The notes under the pieces are model-generated. The model did not search any database. It was not told the origin of the DNA and saw nothing but the letters and a program-made list of their open reading frames with translations. The position numbers and the translations under genes were made by a program. From Acidimicrobiales bacterium (lineage in GTDB: Bacteria; Actinomycetota; Acidimicrobiia; Acidimicrobiales; UBA8190): a stretch of DNA of 36,187 nt. Location: positions 1 through 36,187 of the forward strand of contig JARLGQ010000223.1 in NCBI GenBank assembly GCA_031292675.1, read 5' to 3'. Shown here in pieces: positions 27,028 to 35,679 of this stretch. The stretch's first letter is position 1. Every line of letters begins with the position of its first letter.

Positions 27028-27033
27028 ACCCTA
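27028..27033 (-). promoter_or_regulatory. Putative -10 element (TAGGGT), leaderless start at 27020
   Basis: TANNNT ending 7 nt before GTG. Confidence 0.4.
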
Positions 27034-27126
27034 CCCGAGCGGCGCGGGCCCGCCCGGTGGGACCGGCCCGGCGCTGACGGGCCGGCACTGAACCTGGGTC
27101 CGGGGCCGTTGTGCCAGTGTTACCTG

Positions 27127-27783
27127 ATGCACGTCGGGATCCTCGGGGGCACCGGTCCGCTCGGTCGGGGGCTCGGATTGCGGCTGGCGGCGGCGGGGGC
27201 GTCGGTGACGATCGGGTCACGCGACGCCTCGCGCGCCGCCGAGGTGGTGGAGGCGCTGCACCGACGGTGGCCGCGGTCGCTGGCCGTCGAGGGGGCCGGC
27301 AACGACGGCGCCGCGTCGTGCGAGGTCGTGGTGGTGGCCACACCCTGGGACGCCGTGGTCCCCACCCTGAGGCCTCTGGCCGCCCACCTCGATGGCAAGG
27401 TCGTGATCTCGGTGGCCAACGCCCTCGTGAAACAGGGACGCGAGATGCACGCCCTGGCCCCGCCCCGGGGGTCGATGGCCGCCGTCGTGCAGGCCGAGGT
27501 GCCCAAGGCCCTGGTGGCCGCGGCGGGGCACCACCTGCCGGCGTCGGAGCTCGAGGACCTCGACAGATCCCTCGCCGCCGACGTCCTGGTCTGCTCGGAC
27601 CACCCTGAGGCGACCCGGTCGGCCATGGGGCTGCTCGCCTCGGTGCAGGGCCTCCGGCCCCTCGACGCCGGCAGCTTGGCCCAGGCGGCCGCCATCGAGG
27701 CCTTCACCGCGGTGCTCGTGACCCTGAACATCCGCTACAAGGCGCACAGCTCGCTGGGGCTGACGGGCCTCGGACACCTATGA
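27127..27783 (+). CDS. NADPH-dependent F420 reductase-like protein
   Basis: MHVGILGGTGPLGRGLGLRLAAAGASVTIGSRDASRA, VVVATPWDA, KVVISVANAL, AFTAVLVTLNIRYKAHSSLGLTGL. Confidence 0.83.
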   Translation: MHVGILGGTGPLGRGLGLRLAAAGASVTIGSRDASRAAEVVEALHRRWPRSLAVEGAGNDGAASCEVVVVATPWDAVVPTLRPLAAHLDGKVVISVANALVKQGREMHALAPPRGSMAAVVQAEVPKALVAAAGHHLPASELEDLDRSLAADVLVCSDHPEATRSAMGLLASVQGLRPLDAGSLAQAAAIEAFTAVLVTLNIRYKAHSSLGLTGLGHL

Positions 27784-27808
27784 ACGCGCCAGCGCCGGCT
27801 GCGACGCC

Positions 27809-28957
27809 ATGATGAGGCTCTACGACACCACGCGCGGCGAGATCGTCGCCTTCGAACCGGCGCCGGTGGTCTCGATGTACTCGTGCGGTATCACGCCCTA
27901 CGACGCCGCCCATGTCGGGCACGCCCAGGTGTACCTGACGTTCGACGTCCTGCAACGGCGGCTGGCCGACCTCGGCCACGAGCCCAGGCTGGTGCGCAAC
28001 GTCACCGACGTCGACGACGACATCCTGCGCAAAGCGCGTGAGCTCGGTGTCCACTATCTCGACCTGGCCGCAGAGGAGATGGCGCGCTTCGACGCCAACA
28101 TGGCGGCTCTCGGCCTCCTGCCGGTGTACAGCGAGCCGCGAGCCACCTCCGCCATCCCCGACATCCTCTCGCTCATCGGAGCCGTGCTCGACGCGGGGCA
28201 CGCCTACGGCGCGGGAGGGGCGGTCTACTTCGACATCTCGTCGTTCCCCCGCTTCGGCCAGGTCAGCCACCTGTCGCGCTCGGAGATGTTGGTCCTGTCG
28301 GCCGAGCGCGGCGGCCACCCCGAGGACCCCAACAAGCGCGACCCCCTCGACTTCGTCCTGTGGCAGCCCTCGGCGCCCGACGAGCCGTCATGGGAGTCGC
28401 GCTGGGGCCCGGGCAGGCCGGGCTGGCACATCGAGTGTTCCGCCCTCGCCATGCGCGAGCTCGGGACGACCGTGGACCTCCACGGCGGGGGATCCGACCT
28501 CATCTTCCCCCACCACGAGTGCGAGACCGCGCAGTCCGAATCGGTCACCGGGACCACCTTCTCGCGCCACTGGCTGCACGTCGGGATGGTGGGGCTCGAC
28601 GGGACCAAGATGTCGAAGTCCCTCGGCAACCTCGTCTTCGTGGCCGACCTGCTCAAGGACTGGGACCCCATGGCCGTGCGCCTCGCCCTGCTGGGCCACC
28701 ACTACCGAACCGACTGGGACTGGGATCCCGCCGACCTCGAGCGTGGCGCCGCGCGGCTCGACCGGTGGCGCGCCGCGGCTTCCGGTGGGCGCGGCTCGCC
28801 GGCACCGGACACCGACGGCTCGCCGGCACTGGACGCGGTGCGCCGGTGCCTCGACGACGACTTGAGGGTGTCCGACGCCCTGCTGGTGCTCGACGACGAA
28901 GCCGCCGCGGGCCGTGACGTCGGCCCGGGTGCGGCGCTGTTGGGAGTGGAGCTGTGA
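27809..28957 (+). CDS. mshC: MshC-like cysteine:glucosaminyl-inositol ligase (CysRS paralogue)
   Basis: MYSCGITPYDAAHVGHA, SAERGGHPEDPNKRDPLDFVLW, WGPGRPGWHIECSALAM, GGGSDLIFPHHECETAQSE, TKMSKSLGNLV, GHHYRTDWDWDPADLERGAARLDRWRAA; short (382 aa). Confidence 0.8.
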   Translation: MMRLYDTTRGEIVAFEPAPVVSMYSCGITPYDAAHVGHAQVYLTFDVLQRRLADLGHEPRLVRNVTDVDDDILRKARELGVHYLDLAAEEMARFDANMAALGLLPVYSEPRATSAIPDILSLIGAVLDAGHAYGAGGAVYFDISSFPRFGQVSHLSRSEMLVLSAERGGHPEDPNKRDPLDFVLWQPSAPDEPSWESRWGPGRPGWHIECSALAMRELGTTVDLHGGGSDLIFPHHECETAQSESVTGTTFSRHWLHVGMVGLDGTKMSKSLGNLVFVADLLKDWDPMAVRLALLGHHYRTDWDWDPADLERGAARLDRWRAAASGGRGSPAPDTDGSPALDAVRRCLDDDLRVSDALLVLDDEAAAGRDVGPGAALLGVEL

Positions 28958-30969
28958 TCACCGTCCGCCTGCCCGACGGATCGACCAAGGAGCTCGAGGA
29001 CGGGGCTTCGGCGCTGACCCTGGCCGAGTCCATCGGCCGGCGCCTGGCGCGGGCGGCCGTGGCGGCCACCGTCGACGGTCGGTCGGTGGACCTCGGCGCA
29101 CCCCTGCCCGACGGTGCCGAGGTGGCGGTGATCACCGAGGACACCGAGCCGGGGCGCGCCGTGCTCCGTCATTCCAGCGCACACGTTCTGGCCCAGGCCG
29201 TGCTCGAGCTGTGGCCCGGCGCGCACTACGCCATCGGTCCCGCCATCGCGGACGGTTTCTACTACGACTTCGCGCTCCCGGGCGGGGCGACGTTCAACGA
29301 CGACGACCTCGAGCGGATCGAGGACAAGATGCGCGCCGTGATCGCCGCCGACCAACGCTTCGTGCGCGAGGAGCATTCGGTCGAGGAGGGGCTGGCCCTC
29401 TTCGCCGACCAGCCCTACAAGCGGGAGATCATCGAGGGGGTCGCCGGCGGCACGCCCGATGCCGACCTGTCGGCCGAGGCCGCCGCGGACATCGCCCCCG
29501 ACGCCGCCGTGGTGAGCACGTACCGCAACCTCGGCGACGGCGCCGGCGAAGCGGGCTTCGTCGACCTGTGCCTCGGCCCGCACGTGCCGTCCACCGGCCG
29601 GCTCGGGCACTTCAAGCTCCTGCGCGTGGCCGGTGCGTACTGGCGCGGCGACGAGCACCGCCCCCAGCTGCAGCGCATCTACGGCACCGCCTGGGAGTCC
29701 GACAAGGCGCTGGCCGAGCACCTCCATCGTCTAGAGGAGGCCGAGCGGCGCGACCACCGGCGCATCGGTGCCGAGCTCGACCTGTTCTCGTTCCCGAGCG
29801 AGATCGGCTCGGGGCTGGCCGTCTTCCACCCCAAAGGGGCGACCATCCGCCACCTCATGGAGGAGTACTCGCGCCAGCGTCACATCGAAGGCGGCTACGA
29901 ATTCGCCTACACGCCGCACATCACCAAGTCCGAGCTCTTCGAGATCTCGGGCCATCTGGACTGGTTCGCCGAGAGTATGTACCCGCCGATGGAGCTCGAC
30001 GAGGGTCACCAGTACTACCTGAAGCCGATGAACTGCCCGTTCCACATCCTCGTGTTCAGGAGCCGGCAGCGCTCCTGTCGCGAGCTGCCCATGCGTCTCT
30101 TCGAGTTCGGCACCGTGTACCGCTACGAGAAGTCGGGTGTGGTCCACGGGCTCACCCGGGTGCGCGGCATGACCCAGGACGACGCGCACATCTTCTGCAC
30201 GCGCCAGCAGATGGACGCCGAGCTCGGCGACCTGCTCACCTTCGTGCTCGGCCTCCTGCGCGACTTCGGGCTCGAGGACTTCTACCTCGAGCTGTCCACC
30301 AAGCCCGCGGGCAAGGCGGTGGGCACCGACGAGGAGTGGGACGAGGCGACCGAGGCGCTGCGCGCCGTAGCCAGCGGGCGGGGGCTCGAGCTCGTGATGG
30401 ACGAGGGCGGAGGAGCCTTCTACGGCCCCAAGATCTCGGTGCAGGCGCGCGACGCCATCGGGCGGTACTGGCAGGTCTCGACCATCCAGCTCGACTTCCA
30501 GCTGCCCCAGCGCTTCGGCCTCGAGTACGTGGGCGCCGACAACGCCCGCCACCGCCCGGTGATGATCCACCGCGCCCTGTTCGGGTCGGTGGAGCGCTTC
30601 TTCGCCATCCTCCTCGAGCACTACGCGGGAGCGCTGCCCACGTGGCTCATGCCGGTGCAGGTCGTGGTCCTTCCCGTGCGCGACGGTCACGACGACTACG
30701 CCCGGGAGGTGGCCGCTGCGCTGCGCACCGATCAGGTGCGCGTCGAGGTCGACACCGCCGACGAGCCGCTCAACGCCCGCATCCGCCGGTGGAAGCTCGA
30801 GAAGGTCCCCTACGTCCTGGTGGTGGGCGACGACGACGTGGCGGCGCGCACGGTCGGGGTGAACCGCCGGGGCTCGAACCGTCCCGAGCGGGGCGTGCCC
30901 CTCGACCCCTTCGGGGCCGCGCTGCGCGCCGAGATCGCGGCCAAGGGCTCCCCTGAGCTCGATGAGTGA
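28954..30969 (+). CDS. thrS: Threonyl-tRNA synthetase
   Basis: TGS domain N-terminus, HSSAHVLAQAV, KPMNCPFHILVFRSRQRSCRELPMRLFEFGTVYRYEKSGVVHGLTRVRGMTQDDAHIFC; GTGA overlap with mshC. Confidence 0.96.
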   Translation: MITVRLPDGSTKELEDGASALTLAESIGRRLARAAVAATVDGRSVDLGAPLPDGAEVAVITEDTEPGRAVLRHSSAHVLAQAVLELWPGAHYAIGPAIADGFYYDFALPGGATFNDDDLERIEDKMRAVIAADQRFVREEHSVEEGLALFADQPYKREIIEGVAGGTPDADLSAEAAADIAPDAAVVSTYRNLGDGAGEAGFVDLCLGPHVPSTGRLGHFKLLRVAGAYWRGDEHRPQLQRIYGTAWESDKALAEHLHRLEEAERRDHRRIGAELDLFSFPSEIGSGLAVFHPKGATIRHLMEEYSRQRHIEGGYEFAYTPHITKSELFEISGHLDWFAESMYPPMELDEGHQYYLKPMNCPFHILVFRSRQRSCRELPMRLFEFGTVYRYEKSGVVHGLTRVRGMTQDDAHIFCTRQQMDAELGDLLTFVLGLLRDFGLEDFYLELSTKPAGKAVGTDEEWDEATEALRAVASGRGLELVMDEGGGAFYGPKISVQARDAIGRYWQVSTIQLDFQLPQRFGLEYVGADNARHRPVMIHRALFGSVERFFAILLEHYAGALPTWLMPVQVVVLPVRDGHDDYAREVAAALRTDQVRVEVDTADEPLNARIRRWKLEKVPYVLVVGDDDVAARTVGVNRRGSNRPERGVPLDPFGAALRAEIAAKGSPELDE

Positions 30970-31483
30970 ATCGTCACTCGAGCAGCTGTGGGCGGGATGG
31001 CGGCGCGACTACGTGGTCTCGGCCACGGAAGCCGAACGCGGGGGCGCCGAGGGGGAGTGCGTCTTCTGCCGCATCGCGGCGTCGGGCCCGCCGAGTGTGG
31101 AGAACCTGGTGGTGTGGCGCAGCGACCTCAGCTTCGCAGTGCTCAACGCCTATCCGTATGCGAGTGGCCATCTCCTGGTCATGCCGGTGCGGCACGTGGG
31201 AGAGCTCGACGCCCTCGGCGCCGCGGAGTCCGAGGACCTCTGGCGCGGCACCCGGCTGGCAGTGTCCGCTCTCACGGGCGCGTACGACCCCGACGGCGTC
31301 AACATGGGAGCCAACCTGGGCCGTGCCGCCGGCGCGGGCATCCCGGGACACCTCCACCTCCACGTCCTGCCGCGCTGGTCGGGGGACACGAACTTCATGA
31401 CCACGGTGGCCGGCGTGCGGGTCATGCCCGAATCACTGGCGGTGGGATGGGAACGGCTCCACGGGGCCTGGCCCGCACCCTGA
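30962..31483 (+). CDS. HIT-family hydrolase/phosphorylase
   Basis: CVFCRIAASG, YPYASGHLLVMPVRHVGEL, GHLHLHVLPRW. Confidence 0.92.
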   Translation: MSESSLEQLWAGWRRDYVVSATEAERGGAEGECVFCRIAASGPPSVENLVVWRSDLSFAVLNAYPYASGHLLVMPVRHVGELDALGAAESEDLWRGTRLAVSALTGAYDPDGVNMGANLGRAAGAGIPGHLHLHVLPRWSGDTNFMTTVAGVRVMPESLAVGWERLHGAWPAP

Positions 31484-31488
31484 GCCTG

Positions 31489-31502
31489 CCGCCGTCGGGC
31501 GG
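31489..31502. terminator. Possible bidirectional terminator hairpin CCGCC-GTCG-GGCGG between convergent HIT and EF-G2 genes
   Basis: Inverted repeat in the 23-bp convergent gap. Confidence 0.35.
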
Positions 31503-31506
31503 TCGA

Positions 31507-33576
31507 TCAGTCGGCCTTGGCCTTGACCATGCGCTCGACGAGGTTGGCCGGCATGGCGTCGTAGTGGTCGTGGCGCGCGCTGAAGCGGCCCCTGCCGCCG
31601 GTGAGGGAGCGGAGGTCGACGGCGTAACGCTGGATCTCGGCGGTGGGGACCTGCGCGGTGATCCGCTGCAGGCCGCCGTCGACGGTGTCTGTCCCCTGGA
31701 CCCGTCCGCGCCGGGAGTTGAGGTCGCCGAGAACGTCGCCCTGCATGGTGGCGGGCACGGTGACCTCGAGCAGCGAGATGGGCTCCAACAGCACGGGTCC
31801 GGCCTTCGCCATGGCCTCCTTGAACGCCAGCGAACCCGCCATCTTGAAGCTCATCTCCGAGGAGTCGACGGGGTGGAACTTGCCGTCGAAGCACGACACC
31901 TGCACGTCGACCACCGGATACCCGTGCACGCCGCCCTGCCTCATGGCCTCGAGGACACCCTTCTCGACGGCGGGGATGTACTGCTTGGGGATGGCGCCCC
32001 CCACCACCTGGTCGACGAAGTGGAAGCCCTCGCTCCGCTCGAGGGGCTCGATGCGGATGGACGCCACCCCGAACTGCCCGTGGCCCCCGGTCTGCTTCTT
32101 GTACTTGCCCTCGGCCTCGGCCTGTTGCGTGATGGTCTCGCGGAAGGGCACCAGCACGTCCTCGGTGGCCACCTCGACACCGAACTTGCGCGCCAGACGC
32201 TCGGCCGCCACCGCCAGGTGCGTCTCGCCCGTGCCGCGCAGGATGGTCTGGTGCGTCTCGTCGACGCGCTCGACCACCAGGGCCCGGTCTTCCTCCTGCA
32301 GGCGGTGTAGCCCGGTCATGAGCTTGTCCTCGTCCCCCTTGGACTTGGGGCGGATGGCCACCGACAGGACCACCGGCTCGGGCGGCGCAGCGGGCACCAC
32401 CACGGGGGTGCCCTTGGGGGCCAGGGTGTCGCCGGTGGCGGTGTCGGAGAGCTTGGGGACGGCCACGATGTCCCCGGCCTGGGCCGCCTCGACGGGCTGG
32501 GCTTCCTTGCCTCGCAGCAGCTGCAGGATATGCAGCCTCTGGTCGGAGTGGGTGCGGGGATCGGTGAGCACGGTGTCGGGCTTGATCGTCCCCGACAGCA
32601 CGCGCAGGAGCGAGATCTTGCCCACATAGGGGTCCGAGATGGTCTTGAACACCTGGGCCAGGGGCTGGCCGCCGGGGTCGCACGCCACTTCCTGGACCGA
32701 GTCGCCGGCCATGACCTCCACCGGCGGTCGCGAGTCGGGGCTCGGGGCGATCTCGGCCAGCAAGGTGGCCAGGCGGTCGATGCCGACACCGGTGACGGCG
32801 GAGCCGCACACCACGGGGAACACCAGGCCCTGGGCGACGCCGTGGGCCAGCGTGGCCTCGAGCTCGGCGCCCGAGGGCGTCTCCCCGTCGAGGTACCGCT
32901 CCATCAGGGCGTCGTCTCCCACCACGATGCCCTCGACCAGCTGCTCACGCACCTCGTGCTCGGTGGCGGCCAGGTCGTCGGGAATGGGGCCGCTCTGGGG
33001 CTTGCCGTTCTCGTAGGTGATGGCGGTGTCGGTGAGGAGGTCCGCGATGCCCCGGAAGCCGGACTCCTCGCCCACGGGGAGCTCGAGCGGGGCGATCCCG
33101 GCGCCGAAGCGCTCGCGCAGCGCGCTCAGGGTGCGGTCGAAGCTGGCCCGTTCCCGGTCGAGCTTGTTGATGAAGACCAGGCGCGGCAGGCCCAGCTCGG
33201 CGGCGAGGTCCCAGGCCGCCTCGGTCTGCGCCTCGATGCCCTCGACGGCGCTCACCACCACGACCGCAAGGTCCACCACCGACGCGGCCGCCCTGACCTC
33301 GCCGAAGAAGTCGGCGTACCCCGGGGTGTCGACGATATTGAGCTTGACGTCGCCCAGCAGGCACGGGGCCAGGGCCAGCGAGAGCGACATGTGGCGCTTG
33401 ATCTCTTCGGGCTCGAAGTCCAGCACGGTGGACCCGTCGTCGACCCTGCCCTGCCTGGTGATGGCGCCGGTGGCGAAGAGGAGCGCTTCGGCCAGGGTCG
33501 TCTTGCCCGAGCCGTTGTGCCCGACCAGGGCGACGTTGCGTATGCGGGACGGTGGGTAACTCGGCACCCCGCGCAC
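31507..33576 (-). CDS. Elongation factor G-like protein (EF-G2)
   Basis: GHNGSGKTT, DTPGYADF, INKLDRERASF; EF-G domain order through RMVKAKAD; diverged switch I region. Confidence 0.9.
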   Translation of the reverse strand: MRGVPSYPPSRIRNVALVGHNGSGKTTLAEALLFATGAITRQGRVDDGSTVLDFEPEEIKRHMSLSLALAPCLLGDVKLNIVDTPGYADFFGEVRAAASVVDLAVVVVSAVEGIEAQTEAAWDLAAELGLPRLVFINKLDRERASFDRTLSALRERFGAGIAPLELPVGEESGFRGIADLLTDTAITYENGKPQSGPIPDDLAATEHEVREQLVEGIVVGDDALMERYLDGETPSGAELEATLAHGVAQGLVFPVVCGSAVTGVGIDRLATLLAEIAPSPDSRPPVEVMAGDSVQEVACDPGGQPLAQVFKTISDPYVGKISLLRVLSGTIKPDTVLTDPRTHSDQRLHILQLLRGKEAQPVEAAQAGDIVAVPKLSDTATGDTLAPKGTPVVVPAAPPEPVVLSVAIRPKSKGDEDKLMTGLHRLQEEDRALVVERVDETHQTILRGTGETHLAVAAERLARKFGVEVATEDVLVPFRETITQQAEAEGKYKKQTGGHGQFGVASIRIEPLERSEGFHFVDQVVGGAIPKQYIPAVEKGVLEAMRQGGVHGYPVVDVQVSCFDGKFHPVDSSEMSFKMAGSLAFKEAMAKAGPVLLEPISLLEVTVPATMQGDVLGDLNSRRGRVQGTDTVDGGLQRITAQVPTAEIQRYAVDLRSLTGGRGRFSARHDHYDAMPANLVERMVKAKAD

Positions 33577-33726
33577 CTCCCTCCCTCGAGACCCTTGCGG
33601 CGTGCGACCGCTGCGGATGGCAGCCTACCGGTGGCGCTGCGCCTGGGCAGGGGGAATCCGTCCATCGATCGGGGCCCAGGGGGCCGATGGTACGCTAGAG
33701 ATGAAACCCCGCGGAGGAACCCACGA

Positions 33727-34626
33727 ATGTTCGACGGTCGCTGGCGCCACGCAGTGGACCGAACGACCAAGCCGGTCGGCACGGCTCTGGTGCGTGTAGG
33801 GGTCACCGCCGACGTGCTGACCATCTTCGGGTTGACGATGTCCGTGGTCACGGCCCTGGCGGTGGGATCGGGCCACCTCGTGGCGGGGATCCTCCTGCTC
33901 TTCCCGACGGGATTGCCCGACCTCTTCGACGGCCCCGTGGCCAAGGCGTCGGGGCGTGCCTCGGTGCGCGGCGCCTTCTTCGACTCCGTGGCCGACCGGA
34001 TCTCCGACGCCTTCCTCTTCGGGGGTGTGGCGTGGTATCTCGCCGCGCACCACCACGGGGAGATGGTCCTGCTGCCCTTCGCCATCCTGGCGGTCACCTC
34101 GCTCATCTCCTACCAGCGGGCCAAGGCCGAGCTGCTCGGACTGTCGGCCAAGGGTGGCCTGATGGAACGGGCCGAACGCTTCATCCTGTTGGGCCTCTGT
34201 TTCATCGCCGGCGTCATCGCCTCCTCGGCGTTGGTGCCCGCGCTGTGGGTCTTCTTCGGGCTGTTGTCCGCCACCGCCGTCGGGAGGTTCGTCAACGTCT
34301 GGAAAGAGGCCGAGGGACCGCCGCCGGCGGTGCCGGCCCGGGCCGTGTTCGCCGACGCCGACATGGACGTCACCCGCCGGGCGCTGGCGCGGTGGCACGA
34401 GGGACGGGTGGACTCACGCTGGCGTGCCTGGCGCGAGGCCCGTGCGCATCGCGACGCGGTGGGTGCACGTGCCGCCGTGCCGCGCCGAGCCGCCCAGCCG
34501 TCGGGTCGGTGGCGGGCTCGGCGTGCCGGAGTGCCCTCGAGCCGTTCGGGACGCATCTGGCGCGCCCGACGCGAGGCTCGTCCCGCCTCGCGCACCGGAC
34601 GGCGCCCCGCGTCGCGCGGCTTCTGA
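33727..34626 (+). CDS. pgsA: CDP-alcohol phosphatidyltransferase (PgsA1/phosphatidylinositol phosphate synthase-like)
   Basis: DLFDGPVAKASGRASVRGAFFDSVADRISD matches DxxDGxxAR(x)8GxxxDxxxD with AR->AK; RBS GGAGG. Confidence 0.85.
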   Translation: MFDGRWRHAVDRTTKPVGTALVRVGVTADVLTIFGLTMSVVTALAVGSGHLVAGILLLFPTGLPDLFDGPVAKASGRASVRGAFFDSVADRISDAFLFGGVAWYLAAHHHGEMVLLPFAILAVTSLISYQRAKAELLGLSAKGGLMERAERFILLGLCFIAGVIASSALVPALWVFFGLLSATAVGRFVNVWKEAEGPPPAVPARAVFADADMDVTRRALARWHEGRVDSRWRAWREARAHRDAVGARAAVPRRAAQPSGRWRARRAGVPSSRSGRIWRARREARPASRTGRRPASRGF

Positions 34627-34670
34627 GCCCGCGACGCCTCCAGATCCGAGACTTCGCCGCGGTCTGAGAC

Positions 34671-35663
34671 GTGCCTGACGCGTCCGACGACACCGACGCC
34701 GGCACGTCCGACGAAAGCGCGTCCCGCGAGACCGACGGGTCTCCCGACGAGGAGACCGCCTCGGGCGGTTCCTGGGCCGCCTACCTGACGTACCGGGCGC
34801 TCGGGACCGTCATGCAGAGGTTGCCCGAGCTCGCCGCGGCCGCCGCCGCCGGCATCGTGGCGCTCGTGGTCTCTGCCTTCCCCGGCAAGGCGGGGGCCAT
34901 GTACGGCCGCAACGCGCGCCGGGTGGTCGGCGTGGGGACGAGCGACGCCGAGATGGCGGCCCTCACGCGGCGGGCCTTCTTGACCTACGCCCGGTACTGG
35001 TTCGAGGGTGCCCGACTCCCCGCCCTCGGTCCCGAAGTCGTCGCCGGCCGCATGCGCGTGGAGAGCGGCTGGGAGCATCTCGTGGCCGGCATGGAGGCGG
35101 GCAAGGGCGTGATCATGGCGCTTCCCCACATCGGGAGCTGGGAATGGGGAGGGGCGTGGCTGGCGCTCCAGGGCTATCCCATGACGAGTGTGGCCGAACC
35201 GCTCAAGCCGCCCGCCATGTACGACTGGTTCGTCGCCCAGCGTGAGGCCATGGGACTCACCATCGTGCCGCTCGGCGCGCAAGCCAGTGGCGTCCTGCTG
35301 CGGACCCTGAAGGCGGGCAAGCTCGTCGGGCTGCTGTGCGACCGTGACATCGGAGGCAACGGTGTCGACGTGGAGCTCTTCGGTGAGCGCACGACCATGC
35401 CGGCGGGCCCCGCCATGCTGGCGCTGCGCACGGGGGCGGTCCTGCTCCCCACGGCCGTCTACAGCGGGCCCGGCATCGAGCACACCGCGGTGATCATGCC
35501 CCCGGTGCCCACCGAGCGCACCGGGAGACTGCGCCAGGACGTGGCCAGGGTGACACAGCTGATCGCCTCCGACCTCGAACAGCTCATCCGCCGGGCTCCC
35601 GAGCAATGGCACCTCTTCCAGCCGAACTGGCCCAACGACGGCGCGGCGGACTCCGCCCGCTGA
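34671..35663 (+). CDS. Lipid A lauroyl acyltransferase-family / PIM acyltransferase (PatA-like)
   Basis: GVIMALPHIGSWEWGGAWLALQGYPM (HX4E), GLLCDRDIGGNGVDVELFGERTTMPAGPAMLALRTGA; between pgsA and pimA. Confidence 0.85.
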   Translation: MPDASDDTDAGTSDESASRETDGSPDEETASGGSWAAYLTYRALGTVMQRLPELAAAAAAGIVALVVSAFPGKAGAMYGRNARRVVGVGTSDAEMAALTRRAFLTYARYWFEGARLPALGPEVVAGRMRVESGWEHLVAGMEAGKGVIMALPHIGSWEWGGAWLALQGYPMTSVAEPLKPPAMYDWFVAQREAMGLTIVPLGAQASGVLLRTLKAGKLVGLLCDRDIGGNGVDVELFGERTTMPAGPAMLALRTGAVLLPTAVYSGPGIEHTAVIMPPVPTERTGRLRQDVARVTQLIASDLEQLIRRAPEQWHLFQPNWPNDGAADSAR

Positions 35664-35679
35664 TCGGAGGAGCACACCG

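Noticed and set aside
27809-28957. Annotation as ordinary cysteinyl-tRNA synthetase
   Set aside because: Short length, CGITPYD motif, WGPGRPGWH and C-terminal features match MshC better; some uncertainty remains
28914-30956. 680-aa plus-strand ORF
   Set aside because: Alternate frame of thrS, extremely Arg/Ala-rich
31433-32809. 458-aa minus-strand ORF
   Set aside because: Alternate frame of EF-G2
34110-35675. 521-aa minus-strand ORF over pgsA/patA
   Set aside because: Antisense shadow ORF without motifs
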